The translations under genes were made by a program, and so were the position numbers. Source: Telluria sp042683405 (GTDB lineage Bacteria > Pseudomonadota > Gammaproteobacteria > Burkholderiales > Burkholderiaceae_D). Taken from it: a DNA stretch of 64,000 nucleotides. The notes under the pieces were generated by a model that did not search any database, had not been told where the DNA came from, and saw only the letters and a program-made list of their open reading frames with translations. The number at the start of each line of letters is the position of its first letter. Within the stretch, counting starts at the first letter, position 1. Shown piece after piece: positions 21,642 through 30,610 of this stretch. Location: contig NZ_JBHUJS010000003.1 in the NCBI RefSeq assembly GCF_042683405.1, positions 620,001-684,000 of the forward strand, in the 5' to 3' direction.

Positions 21642-23039
21642 ATGACTTCTCAACTGTCCACGAAGGGCGAGGCCTGGTCCGCGCGCTTTTCCGAACCCGT
21701 TTCCGACCTCGTCAAGCGCTACACCGCTTCCGTCAACTTCGACAAGCGCCTGGCGCCGTTCGACATCCAGGGCTCGCTCGCCCACGCCGGCATGCTGCAC
21801 GCCCAGGGCATCCTGAGCGCCCAGGACCATGCCGACATCGAGCGCGGCATGGCCCAGATCCTGTCCGAGATCGAAGCCGGCACCTTCGAGTGGCTGCTCG
21901 ACCTGGAAGACGTCCACCTCAACATCGAAAAGCGCCTGACGGAACTGGTGGGCGACGCCGGCAAGCGCCTGCACACGGGCCGTTCCCGCAACGACCAGGT
22001 GGCAACCGACATCCGCCTCTACATGCGCGCGGCCATCGACGACATCCTGGGCCTGATCCGCGACCTGCGCGGCGCCCTGCTCGACCTGGCGGAGAAGCAC
22101 GCCGACGTGATCCTGCCCGGCTTTACGCACATGCAGGTGGCGCAGCCGATCACCTTCGGCCACCACATGCTGGCCTATGTGGAGATGTTCGGCCGCGATG
22201 CCGAGCGCCTGGTCGACGCGCGCCGCCGCGTCAACCGCCTGCCGCTGGGCGCCGCCGCGCTGGCCGGCACCACCTTCCCGATCGACCGCGCGCGCGTGGC
22301 GCACCTGCTCGGCTTCGAGGACGTCTGCCACAACTCGCTGGACGCCGTATCCGATCGCGACTTCGCGATCGAGTTCTGCGCCGCCGCGTCGCTGGTGATG
22401 ATGCACGTCTCGCGCATGTCGGAAGAACTGATCATCTGGATGAGCCCACGGGTCGGCTTCATCGACATCGCCGACCGCTTCTGCACCGGCTCGTCGATCA
22501 TGCCGCAGAAGAAAAACCCGGATGTGCCGGAACTCGCGCGCGGCAAGACCGGCCGCGTGTACGGCCACCTGATGGGCCTCCTCACGCTGATGAAGGGCCA
22601 GCCGCTGGCCTACAACAAGGACAACCAGGAAGACAAGGAGCCGCTGTTCGACACCGTCGACACGCTCACCGACACCCTGCGCATCTTCGCCGACATGGCC
22701 AAGGGCATCACCGTCAAGCCGGACGCGATGCGCGCGGCTGCGCTGCAGGGCTACGCCACCGCGACCGACCTGGCCGACTACCTGGTCAAGAAGGGCCTGC
22801 CGTTCCGCGATGCGCATGAAGCGGTCGCGCATGCGGTGCGCGCCTGCGACCTGGCCGGCTGCGACCTGTCCGAGATGCCGCTGGAGCAGCTGCGCGCATT
22901 CTCGCCGCTGATCGGCGACGACGTGTACGCGGTGCTCACGCTGGAAGGCTCGGTGGCGGCGCGCGACCACATCGGCGGCACCGCGCCTGCACAGGTGAAG
23001 GCGGCGATCGCGCGCGTGCGCGAACACCTCACCAGGTAG
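21642..23039 (+). CDS. argH: Argininosuccinate lyase
   Basis: 465 residues, cytoplasmic homotetramer. It splits argininosuccinate into arginine and fumarate, the last step of arginine synthesis. The fumarase/aspartase superfamily signature GSSIMPQKKNPD holds the catalytic serine loop (Ser284-Ser285), with TGRSRNDQVATDIR and TxMQxAQPITFGHH-type motifs upstream. Full length with no abnormalities. It is not clustered with other arg genes, which is usual. The giant surface-protein gene diverges upstream. A GGGGAC-type hairpin follows the stop. Confidence 0.96.
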   Translation: MTSQLSTKGEAWSARFSEPVSDLVKRYTASVNFDKRLAPFDIQGSLAHAGMLHAQGILSAQDHADIERGMAQILSEIEAGTFEWLLDLEDVHLNIEKRLTELVGDAGKRLHTGRSRNDQVATDIRLYMRAAIDDILGLIRDLRGALLDLAEKHADVILPGFTHMQVAQPITFGHHMLAYVEMFGRDAERLVDARRRVNRLPLGAAALAGTTFPIDRARVAHLLGFEDVCHNSLDAVSDRDFAIEFCAAASLVMMHVSRMSEELIIWMSPRVGFIDIADRFCTGSSIMPQKKNPDVPELARGKTGRVYGHLMGLLTLMKGQPLAYNKDNQEDKEPLFDTVDTLTDTLRIFADMAKGITVKPDAMRAAALQGYATATDLADYLVKKGLPFRDAHEAVAHAVRACDLAGCDLSEMPLEQLRAFSPLIGDDVYAVLTLEGSVAARDHIGGTAPAQVKAAIARVREHLTR

Positions 23040-23047
23040 CATCCCCA

Positions 23048-23074
23048 AGGACTGTTCCCGCTGGGGACAGTCCT
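23048..23074. terminator. GGGGAC-type hairpin after argH
   Basis: A 12-bp stem AGGACTGTTCCC (23048-23059) / GGGGACAGTCCT (23063-23074) with one G-T pair and loop GCT. There is no T-run. It is one of the eight 3'-end palindromes in the window. Confidence 0.55.
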
Positions 23075-23192
23075 CAGTCTCCCGCATGCCGCACCCCTGT
23101 CGCCCTGAAGATCAGGGCACAGCCCCTTCCATTGCTGACATACCGTGAACACTGGCACAATACCCCCACAATAAAATGGGGAGACAAGCCTG

Positions 23193-23744
23193 ATGTTCCT
23201 GAAGGCCGCAAGACTCATTGACACGCTCAATGAAAAGGTCGCGAATATAGTGAGCTGGGCGCTGGTGGCGGCAGTCGTCATCTGCGCGGCAAATGCGCTG
23301 CTGCGCTATGGCCTGAATCTGAGCTCCAACGCCTGGCTCGAAATCCAGTGGTACCTGTTCGCGGCGATGTTCCTGCTCGCGGCGCCGCACACCCTCAAGC
23401 GCGACGAGCATGTGCGCATCGACGTCGTCGCCGGGCGCTTCTCCAAGCGCGCGCAAGCCTGGATGGACCTGTTCGGGTTCGTCCTGTTCCTGCTCCCCGT
23501 CTGCGCGCTGATCCTGTGGTACGCCATCCCCTACGCCATGCTGTCGCTGCGCGGCGGCGAAATGTCGATGAACGCGGGCGGCCTGCTGCAGTGGCCGGCC
23601 AAGATGCTGATCCCGGCAGGCTTCCTGCTGATGATCCTGCAAGGCGTTTCCGAGATCATCAAGCGCATCGCCTTCCTCGCCGGCCGGGTCGACGCCAGCG
23701 CTTTCGGCAAGCCGCACGACGGCGCGCCTGCGCTCGGCGAATAA
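23193..23744 (+). CDS. TRAP transporter small permease (DctQ type)
   Basis: 183 residues with four predicted membrane segments (about 17-40, 50-72, 92-115 and 135-160) and the DctQ-family middle motif WLEIQWYLFAAMFLLAAP. It pairs with the large permease to import an organic acid, driven by the sodium or proton gradient. A GGGGAG ribosome site sits nine bases upstream. The large permease starts 9 bp downstream, so the two are an operon. No periplasmic binding protein gene is adjacent; a candidate is at 42768-43856. Confidence 0.9.
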   Translation: MFLKAARLIDTLNEKVANIVSWALVAAVVICAANALLRYGLNLSSNAWLEIQWYLFAAMFLLAAPHTLKRDEHVRIDVVAGRFSKRAQAWMDLFGFVLFLLPVCALILWYAIPYAMLSLRGGEMSMNAGGLLQWPAKMLIPAGFLLMILQGVSEIIKRIAFLAGRVDASAFGKPHDGAPALGE

Positions 23745-23753
23745 GGGGATCGC

Positions 23754-25379
23754 ATGGAACAGTTCCTCATCGCGAATCTCGCGCCGGTCATGTTCGGCGT
23801 GCTCGTCGTCTTCCTGCTGTCCGGTTTCCCGGTCGCGTTCGCGCTCGCCGCCAATGGCCTGCTGTTCGGCCTGATCGGCATTGAGCTCGGGCTGCTGCAG
23901 CCGGAGCTGCTACAGGCGCTGCCGAACCGGATCTTCGGCATCATGGGCAACGACACGCTGCTGGCGATCCCCTTCTTCACCTTCATGGGCCTGGTGCTGG
24001 AGCGCTCGGGCATGGCGGAGGACCTGCTCGACACGATCGGGCAGCTGTTCGGGCCGATCCGTGGCGGCGTCGCCTACGCCGTGATCTTCGTCGGCGCCCT
24101 GCTGGCCGCCACCACCGGCGTCGTGGCCGCCTCGGTCATCTCGATGGGCCTGATCTCGCTGCCGGTGATGCTGCGCTACGGGTACGACAAGCGCATCGCC
24201 AGCGGCGTGATCGCCGCTTCCGGCACGCTCGCCCAGATCGTCCCGCCGTCGCTGGTGCTGATCGTGATGGCCGACCAGCTGGGCCGCTCCGTGGGCGACA
24301 TGTACCGCGCGGCGTTCGTGCCCGGCCTGATGCTCACGGCCCTGTATGCCGGCTTCGTGTTCATGGTGACCATGGTGCGCCCGAACGCCATGCCCGCCCT
24401 GCCGCTGGAGGCGCGCAACCTGCGCCAGCCGGACGGCAGCAGCGGTACGGCCTCGCTGGCCGCCGTGGTCGCGGGCGGCATCGCGGTGGCCTTCGGCTTT
24501 ACGCAATGGTGGACGCACCGCGGCGTCGCCGTCGGCGAAGAAGCGGCGATCTACGGCGCGGTCGCGGGCGTGGCGGCGGCCTTCCTGTTCGCGCTGGCCA
24601 ACCGGCACCTGAAACTGGGGCTGCTCTCGCGCCTGGCCGAAAAGGTCGTGTTCGTGCTGATCCCGCCGCTCGCGCTGATCTTCCTGGTCCTGGGCACCAT
24701 CTTCGTCGGCATCGCCACGCCGACCGAGGGCGGCGGCATGGGCGCGCTGGGCGCGGTGCTGCTGGCCGCCGCCAACCGCCGCCTGTCGTTCCCGCTGATG
24801 AAGCAGGCGATGGATTCGACCACGCGGCTGTCGTGCTTCGTCATGTTCATCCTGATCGGATCGACGGTGTTCGCGCTGACCTTCCGCGGCATCAACGGCG
24901 ACCTGTGGGTGGAGAGCCTGCTCACCAACTTGCCGGGCGGCGCGCTGGGCTTCCTGATCGTGGTGAACATCCTGATCTTCGTGCTCGCGTTCTTCCTCGA
25001 CTTCTTCGAGCTGGCCTTCATCATCGTCCCGCTGGTCGGGCCGGTGGCCGAAAAGCTGGGCATCGACCTGATCTGGTTCGGCGTGCTGCTGGGCGTGAAC
25101 ATGCAAACGTCGTTCATGCATCCGCCGTTCGGCTTCGCGCTGTTCTACCTGCGCTCGGTCGCTCCCAAGGCGGTGAAGACGTCCGACATCTACTGGGGCG
25201 CGATTCCGTTCGTGCTGATCCAGGTCGTGATGGTCGCGCTGATCATCTGGTTCCCCGGCATCGTCACCGTGGAGGACAAGGTCGACATGAAGGAAAATAT
25301 CGAATTGCGCATCGACGCGCCCGAGCCGGAGTTGTCCGCGCCGGAAGCGCCGGACTACGGCGACACCACACAGGAGTAA
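23754..25379 (+). CDS. TRAP transporter large permease (DctM type)
   Basis: 541 residues, many membrane segments, DctM/SiaM-like channel subunit of a tripartite ATP-independent transporter. It shows the conserved re-entrant loop region AATTGVVAASVISMG and SGTLAQIVPPSLVLI, and the second half has GIATPTEGGGMGALGA. It is longer than the roughly 430-residue minimal DctM because of extra helices around residues 225-300, seen in a subset handling keto acids or similar anions. The start has AAGGGG upstream. It precedes the M24 peptidase gene by 3 bp. Confidence 0.92.
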   Translation: MEQFLIANLAPVMFGVLVVFLLSGFPVAFALAANGLLFGLIGIELGLLQPELLQALPNRIFGIMGNDTLLAIPFFTFMGLVLERSGMAEDLLDTIGQLFGPIRGGVAYAVIFVGALLAATTGVVAASVISMGLISLPVMLRYGYDKRIASGVIAASGTLAQIVPPSLVLIVMADQLGRSVGDMYRAAFVPGLMLTALYAGFVFMVTMVRPNAMPALPLEARNLRQPDGSSGTASLAAVVAGGIAVAFGFTQWWTHRGVAVGEEAAIYGAVAGVAAAFLFALANRHLKLGLLSRLAEKVVFVLIPPLALIFLVLGTIFVGIATPTEGGGMGALGAVLLAAANRRLSFPLMKQAMDSTTRLSCFVMFILIGSTVFALTFRGINGDLWVESLLTNLPGGALGFLIVVNILIFVLAFFLDFFELAFIIVPLVGPVAEKLGIDLIWFGVLLGVNMQTSFMHPPFGFALFYLRSVAPKAVKTSDIYWGAIPFVLIQVVMVALIIWFPGIVTVEDKVDMKENIELRIDAPEPELSAPEAPDYGDTTQE

Positions 25380-25382
25380 GGC

Positions 25383-26585
25383 ATGGCAATTGGCGGCAGC
25401 ACCGAAGAGCAGGCACTGGCCCGGCTGTCGGATATGACGGGCGGGATCGAAGGCATCGGCAAGGACGAGCATGCGTCGCGCATCGCGAAGGCGCAGGCGT
25501 TCATGCGCGCGCAGGGCATCGCAGCGGTGTACCTGAACGCCGGCACCAACCTGGCCTACTTCACAGGCATGCGCTGGTACCCGAGCGAACGCATGGTCGG
25601 CGCCATCCTGCCTGCCGAAGGCGGCGTCGAATATATCGCGCCGGCGTTCGAGGAAGGCACGCTGAACGGGTTCATGAAGATCCCCGGGCCGGTGAACTGC
25701 TGGCAGGAGCACGAGAATCCGTATGCGCTGTTCGTGGCCGTGCTGCGCCGGATGGGCGTGGCGGCCGGGAGCCGGGTCGGCCTCGACGAGAGCACGCCAT
25801 TCTTCATCGCAGACGGCATCCGCCAGCAGGAATCAGGCTACGTGCTGGAAAACGCGAAGCAGGTGACGGCGCACTGCCGCATGCGCAAGTCCGCCGCCGA
25901 GATCGCGCTGATGCAGCGTGCCAAGGACATGACGCTGGAAGTGCACAAGGCCGCGGCGAGCATCCTGCGCGAAGGGATCACGACTGCCGAAGTCACCGCG
26001 TTCATCGACCGCGCGCACCGCAAGGCCGGGGCTTCCGGCTCCTACTTCTGCATCGTGCTGTTCGGCGAAGCCAGCGCTTATCCGCATGGCGTCAACTACG
26101 AGCAGGAGCTGAAAAAAGGCGACGTCGTGCTGATCGACACCGGCTGCAAGTTCAAGGACTATATCTCCGACATCACCCGCACTTATGTGTACGGGGAGCC
26201 GACCGAACGCCAGCGCGCGGTGTGGAATGCGGAGAAGGCGGCGCAACAGGCCGCGTTCGAGGCGGCACAGCTGGGGGTGCCTTGCGGCGATGTCGACCGT
26301 GCGGCGCGCGCGTCGCTGGAAGCGGCGGGATTCGGTCCGGGCTACGCGCTTCCGGGGCTGCCGCACCGGACCGGCCACGGCATCGGCATGGACATCCACG
26401 AATGGCCCTACCTGGTCGGCAGCGACGATACGCCGCTGGACGTGGGCATGTGCTTCTCGAACGAGCCGATGATCTGCGTGCCGGGAGAATTCGGCATCCG
26501 CCACGAAGACCACTTCTACATGACGGAAAAAGGGCCGCGCTGGTTTACCCAGCCGGCCCATTCCATCGATAACCCCTTCGCCTGA
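25383..26585 (+). CDS. M24 family metallopeptidase (Xaa-Pro dipeptidase-like)
   Basis: 400 residues. An N-terminal creatinase-like domain (about 30-165) is followed by the pita-bread catalytic domain. The five metal ligands are recognisable: two Asp in VLIDTGCKFKDYISDITRTY, His in HRTGHGIGMDIHE, Glu in SNEPMICV and Glu in the GIRHED context (GIR-E/H variant). Candidate reactions include Xaa-Pro dipeptide hydrolysis or hydrolysis of a related amide such as ectoine (DoeA belongs to this family). It is translationally linked to dctM (3-bp gap, AGGAG overlapping the dctM end), which suggests that it processes an imported solute. Confidence 0.85.
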   Translation: MAIGGSTEEQALARLSDMTGGIEGIGKDEHASRIAKAQAFMRAQGIAAVYLNAGTNLAYFTGMRWYPSERMVGAILPAEGGVEYIAPAFEEGTLNGFMKIPGPVNCWQEHENPYALFVAVLRRMGVAAGSRVGLDESTPFFIADGIRQQESGYVLENAKQVTAHCRMRKSAAEIALMQRAKDMTLEVHKAAASILREGITTAEVTAFIDRAHRKAGASGSYFCIVLFGEASAYPHGVNYEQELKKGDVVLIDTGCKFKDYISDITRTYVYGEPTERQRAVWNAEKAAQQAAFEAAQLGVPCGDVDRAARASLEAAGFGPGYALPGLPHRTGHGIGMDIHEWPYLVGSDDTPLDVGMCFSNEPMICVPGEFGIRHEDHFYMTEKGPRWFTQPAHSIDNPFA

Positions 26586-26592
26586 ACCGCGA

Positions 26593-26701
26593 GGGGGACT
26601 GTCCCCGGATTTTTGCCACCTGGCGGAATCGCACTATTCATGGTCGATTCCGCCAAAGGCCGGGGATAGCACTGCCCGCTCAGCGGCGGAGGGACAGTGC
26701 C
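26593..26701. repeat. Convergent gap with GGGGAC palindrome and TGGCGGAATCG hairpin
   Basis: Between the M24 gene and paaZ. GGGGGACTGTCCCC (26593-26606) is followed by an 11-bp perfect stem TGGCGGAATCG (26621-26631) / CGATTCCGCCA (26645-26655) with a 13-base loop. A third hairpin, GCACTGCCC / GGGACAGTGC, lies at 26669-26700. The middle hairpin recurs at 42231-42265 with identical arms and loop length. It probably acts as a bidirectional terminator or dispersed palindrome. Confidence 0.75.
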
Positions 26702-26709
26702 AGCTCCTA

Positions 26710-28755
26710 TTAGCTGCGCTTCTGGACCAGGGTGAGGATGTCGTAGCTGGCCACCAGCTCGCCATTCTGGTTGGTCACCTGCACATCCCACGCCACCACG
26801 CCCTGGCCGACGCCGCGCTCGTCGGTGCGGTTGCGGTCGACCTTGCGCTTGCAGGTCAGGCGCGCACGAATGGTGTCGCCGATCGCCACCGGCGCCACGA
26901 AGCGCAGGTTGTCCAGGCCGTAGTTGGCCAGCACCGGACCCGGCGCCGGCGACACGAACAGGCCCGCCGCCGCCGACAGCACGAAGTAGCCGTGCGCGAT
27001 GCGCTTGCCGAACTGCGAGTCCTTCGCCGCGATCTCGTCGAAGTGCATGTAGAAGAAGTCGCCGGAAACGCCGCCAAAGGCGACGATGTCCGCCTCGCTG
27101 ACCGTGCGGCGGTGCGTCAGCAGCGAGTCGCCCATCTTGAGGTCTTCGAAGTACTTGCGGAACGGGTGCACTTCCGATTCCTGCACCTTGGCGCCGCGGA
27201 CGTATTCGCCCGTGACTGCCGCCAGCATGGTCGGCGAACCCTGCACCGCCGCGCGCTGGAGGAAGTGGCGCACCGCGCGGATGCCGCCCAGCTCCTCGCC
27301 GCCGCCGGCGCGGCCGGGACCGCCGTGCTTGAGCTGCGGGAGCGGCGAGCCGTGGCCGGTCGAATCGACCGAGCTTTCCGCGTCCAGGATGTGGACGCGG
27401 CCGTGCGAGGCGGCCGCCACCGGCACGGCGTAGGCGGCAATCGCAGGCTCCTTGGTCACCAGCGTCGACACCAGGCTGCCCTTGCCGCGTGCGGCCAGTT
27501 CCAGCGCTTCGTCGATGCCGTCGTAGGTCATCATTGTGCTGACCGGGCCGAATGCCTCGACGTCGTGAACCGCGTCGTTCTCCATCGGGTTACGGCACAG
27601 CAGCAGGGTCGGGCAGAAGAAGGCGCCGGCGTGCACGCCCTCGCCCACCGGCTTGAAGTCGTCGCAGGCGCCGAACAGGACCTCGTTGCCGCGCGCGAGC
27701 ATCGCAACGCGCTCGGTCACGTCGCGCACCTGGTCCATCGAGGCCAGCGCGCCCATGCGCACGCCTTCCACGGACGGGTCGCCGACCACCACTTTCGCCA
27801 GGCGCGCGCGCAGGCGCTCGGCCACCGCGTCCACATGCTGGCGCGGCACGATGATGCGGCGCACCGCCGTGCACTTCTGGCCGGCCTTGGTGGTCATCTC
27901 GCGCGCCACTTCCTTGACGAACAGGTCGAACTCGGCGTCGTCAGGCGCCACGTCCGGCGCCAGGATCGCGCAATTGAGCGAATCGGCTTCCGCCGTGAAC
28001 GGCACCGATTGCGCGATCAGGTTCTTGTTGGCGCGCAGCTTGGCCGCGGTGTCCGCCGACCCGGTGAAGGTGACGGCATCGTAGCCGCCAAGGCGGTCCA
28101 GCAGGTCGCCGGTGCTGCCGATGACTAGCTGCAGCGCGCCGTCCGGCAGGATGCCCGATTCGTGGATCATGCGCACCAGCGCTTCGGTCAGGTAGCTGGT
28201 TGCCGTCGCCGGCTTGCCGATGCACGGCATCGCGGCCAGGAAGCTTGGCGCGAACTTCTCGAGCAGGCCCCATATCGGGAAGTTAAAGGCGTTGATGTGC
28301 ACGGCCAGGCCGCCGCGCGGCACCAGGATGTGGGTGCCGGCGAAGCCGCCGCGCTTGCCCAGCGCCATGGCCGGACCTTCGTGCAGCACGTTCGAGGACG
28401 GCAGCTCGCGGCTGCCCATGCTGGCGTAGGCGAACAGGGTGCCAATGCCGCCTTCCACGTCCACCCAGCTGTCCGGGCGGGTGGCGCCGGTCAGGTGCGA
28501 GATGCGGTACAGCTCTTCCTTGCGGTCCATCAGGTAGACAGCCAGCGCCTTGAGGCGCTGCGCGCGCAGCTGGAAGTCCAGCTTCATCAGGCCGGGCACG
28601 CCGGTCTTGCGGGCGTAGGTGACCGCTTCGTCGAAGTCGATCTGCTCGGCGTGGGTGTGGTAGATCATCTGGCCGTTCAGCGCGCTGTGCAGCGGCGCAT
28701 GCGCCTCCTTGCCGATCCAGCGCCCGCCGATCAGGCTTTGCAGGGTTGCGGTCAT
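26710..28755 (-). CDS. paaZ: Bifunctional oxepin-CoA hydrolase / 3-oxo-5,6-dehydrosuberyl-CoA semialdehyde dehydrogenase
   Basis: 681 residues, same two-domain build as E. coli PaaZ. The N-terminal aldehyde dehydrogenase (1-about 520) has catalytic Cys295 (KAGQKCTAVRR) and Glu256 (TAEADSLN), at the very same numbers as in E. coli. The C-terminal MaoC-like hydratase has Asp566 and His571 (GDFFYMHFDE), which opens the oxepin ring. The semialdehyde formed is oxidised with NADP in the same protein. It is the last gene of the paa unit. The start ATG overlaps the paaY stop by 4 bp (ATGA). Confidence 0.96.
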   Translation of the reverse strand: MTATLQSLIGGRWIGKEAHAPLHSALNGQMIYHTHAEQIDFDEAVTYARKTGVPGLMKLDFQLRAQRLKALAVYLMDRKEELYRISHLTGATRPDSWVDVEGGIGTLFAYASMGSRELPSSNVLHEGPAMALGKRGGFAGTHILVPRGGLAVHINAFNFPIWGLLEKFAPSFLAAMPCIGKPATATSYLTEALVRMIHESGILPDGALQLVIGSTGDLLDRLGGYDAVTFTGSADTAAKLRANKNLIAQSVPFTAEADSLNCAILAPDVAPDDAEFDLFVKEVAREMTTKAGQKCTAVRRIIVPRQHVDAVAERLRARLAKVVVGDPSVEGVRMGALASMDQVRDVTERVAMLARGNEVLFGACDDFKPVGEGVHAGAFFCPTLLLCRNPMENDAVHDVEAFGPVSTMMTYDGIDEALELAARGKGSLVSTLVTKEPAIAAYAVPVAAASHGRVHILDAESSVDSTGHGSPLPQLKHGGPGRAGGGEELGGIRAVRHFLQRAAVQGSPTMLAAVTGEYVRGAKVQESEVHPFRKYFEDLKMGDSLLTHRRTVSEADIVAFGGVSGDFFYMHFDEIAAKDSQFGKRIAHGYFVLSAAAGLFVSPAPGPVLANYGLDNLRFVAPVAIGDTIRARLTCKRKVDRNRTDERGVGQGVVAWDVQVTNQNGELVASYDILTLVQKRS

Positions 28756-29369
28756 TGCTTGTCTCCGTCTTGGTTAGTCTGTTTCAAGCCGTGTTCCAGG
28801 CCGAATTCGATGCGCTTGCGGCCGGGTTCCGGCTCGGTCAGGGCGTCCACTTCACGCATGGTGGCCAGCGAACGCTCGGCCAGTTCGTGGTACTGGCGGG
28901 TGCCGAAGCTCTTCCATGCGATCTCTTCGTCACGCAGTTCGCGCATCACGCGCGCCGGGGTGCCCATCACCATGCTGCGCGGCGGGATCACCATGCCGGC
29001 CTTCACGAAGCTCATGGCGGCGACAATGCTTTCCGCGCCCACCACCGCCTTGTCCATCACGACCGCGTTCATGCCGACCATCGCGTTGCGGCCGATGCGG
29101 CAGCCGTGCAGCACGGCGCCGTGGCCGATGTGGCCGTCCACTTCCACCACCGTCTCCTCGCCGGCAAAGCCGTGCATGACGCAGGTATCCTGGACGTTGG
29201 CGCCCTCCTCCAGCACCAGCCGGCCGAAGTCCCCGCGCAGCGACGCCAGCGGGCCGATGTAGCAGCGCGGCCCGACGATCACGTCGCCGACCAGCACCGC
29301 GGTCGGGTGCACGAAGGCGGTCGGATGCACGACCGGGCGCACGCCATTGATTTCATACACCTTGACCAT
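28752..29369 (-). CDS. paaY: PaaY-type hexapeptide-repeat thioesterase
   Basis: 205 residues, left-handed beta-helix (gamma-carbonic-anhydrase-like) with hexapeptide repeats from about 12 to 150 (VHPTAVLVGDVIVGPRC, GHGAVLHGCRIGRN). The metal histidines are in MHGF and GHIGHGA. In phenylacetate degradation PaaY removes dead-end CoA esters formed from spontaneous ring-opening by-products. The start ATG at 29369 overlaps the paaJ stop (TAATG), and the frame runs into paaZ by 4 bp. A longer in-frame reading from 30308 crosses paaJ and is rejected. Confidence 0.93.
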   Translation of the reverse strand: MVKVYEINGVRPVVHPTAFVHPTAVLVGDVIVGPRCYIGPLASLRGDFGRLVLEEGANVQDTCVMHGFAGEETVVEVDGHIGHGAVLHGCRIGRNAMVGMNAVVMDKAVVGAESIVAAMSFVKAGMVIPPRSMVMGTPARVMRELRDEEIAWKSFGTRQYHELAERSLATMREVDALTEPEPGRKRIEFGLEHGLKQTNQDGDKQ

Positions 29370-30580
29370 TACACGCGCTCGATGACGAGGGCCGCGCCCT
29401 GGCCGACGCCGATGCACATGGTGCACAGCGCGTAGCGCTTGCCGGTGCGGTGCAGCTGGTTGACCGCGGTGATCACGAGGCGCGCGCCGGAGGCGCCGAG
29501 CGGGTGGCCGATGGCGATCGCGCCGCCGTTCGGGTTCACGCGCTCGCTGTCGTCGGGCAGGCCGAGGTCGCGCGTGACCGCGAGGCCCTGCGCGGCGAAC
29601 GCTTCGTTCAGTTCGATCACGTCGATCTGGTCGAGGGTCAGGCCGACCTGCGCCAGCACTTTCTTCACTGCCGGGGCGGGGCCGAAGCCCATGATGCGCG
29701 GCGCAAGGCCGGCCGTGGCCATGCCCAGGATGCGCGCGCGCGGCTTCAGCCCGTGGCGGTCGACCGCCGCGCCGGAGGCGATCAGGATCGCGCAGGCGCC
29801 GTCGTTCACGCCCGATGAATTGCCTGCGGTGACGCTGCCGTCCGGCGCTACCACGCCCTTGAGCTTTGCCAGCGCTTCGATGGTGGTGTCGGGGCGCGGA
29901 TGCTCGTCGGTGTCGACCACTTTCGGGTCGCCCTTCTTCTGCGGGATCGTGACCGGCACGATCTCTTCCTTGAAGAAGCCTTCGGCATGGGCCCTGGCCC
30001 AGCGCTGCTGGCTGCGGATCGCGAACGCGTCCTGGTCGGCGCGCGACACGCTGAATTCCTTCGCCACGTTCTCGGCCGTCTCCGGCATCGAGTCGATGCC
30101 GTACTTTGCCTTCATCAGCGGATTGACGAAGCGCCAGCCGATGGTGGTGTCCTCGATCTTCGCGGTGCGCGAGAAAGCGCTGTCGGCCTTGCCCATCACG
30201 AACGGGGCGCGCGTCATGCTTTCGACGCCGCCGGCGATCATCAGGTGCGCTTCGCCCGCCTTGATCGCGCGCGCGGCGGTGCCGACCGCATCCAGGCTGG
30301 ACGCGCACAGGCGGTTGATCGTCATGCCCGGCACTTCCACCGGCAGCCCGGCCAGCAGCGCGGCCATGCGCGCGACGTTGCGGTTGTCTTCGCCGGCCTG
30401 GTTGGCGCAGCCGTAGTACACGTCGTCCAGCTGCGACCAGTCCACGCCCGGATTGCGCGCGACCAGCGCGGCGATCGGCACGGCGGCCAGGTCGTCGGCG
30501 CGCACGCTTGCCAGTGCGCCGCCGAAGCGGCCGAACGGGGTGCGGACCGCGTCACAGATGTATGCGTCGTTGATGCTCAA
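29369..30580 (-). CDS. paaJ: 3-oxoadipyl-CoA / 3-oxo-5,6-dehydrosuberyl-CoA thiolase
   Basis: 403 residues, thiolase family. Acyl-accepting Cys is in INRLCASSLDAVG (about 90), and the C-terminal signatures are GGAIAIGHPLGASG (His) and CTMCIGVGQGAA (second Cys). Closest to the PaaJ/PcaF group by length and by position in a paa operon. It cleaves the C8 and C6 3-oxo intermediates, giving acetyl-CoA and finally succinyl-CoA. It lies 30 bp after paaI and overlaps paaY by one base. Confidence 0.93.
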   Translation of the reverse strand: MSINDAYICDAVRTPFGRFGGALASVRADDLAAVPIAALVARNPGVDWSQLDDVYYGCANQAGEDNRNVARMAALLAGLPVEVPGMTINRLCASSLDAVGTAARAIKAGEAHLMIAGGVESMTRAPFVMGKADSAFSRTAKIEDTTIGWRFVNPLMKAKYGIDSMPETAENVAKEFSVSRADQDAFAIRSQQRWARAHAEGFFKEEIVPVTIPQKKGDPKVVDTDEHPRPDTTIEALAKLKGVVAPDGSVTAGNSSGVNDGACAILIASGAAVDRHGLKPRARILGMATAGLAPRIMGFGPAPAVKKVLAQVGLTLDQIDVIELNEAFAAQGLAVTRDLGLPDDSERVNPNGGAIAIGHPLGASGARLVITAVNQLHRTGKRYALCTMCIGVGQGAALVIERV

Positions 30581-30610
30581 TTGGTGGCTCCTTGTTGGTT
30601 CGTGCGCCCG

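Noticed and set aside
28752..30308. A 518-residue version of PaaY
   Set aside because: The first 313 residues are an out-of-frame reading of paaJ; the TAATG junction at 29369 sets the true start.
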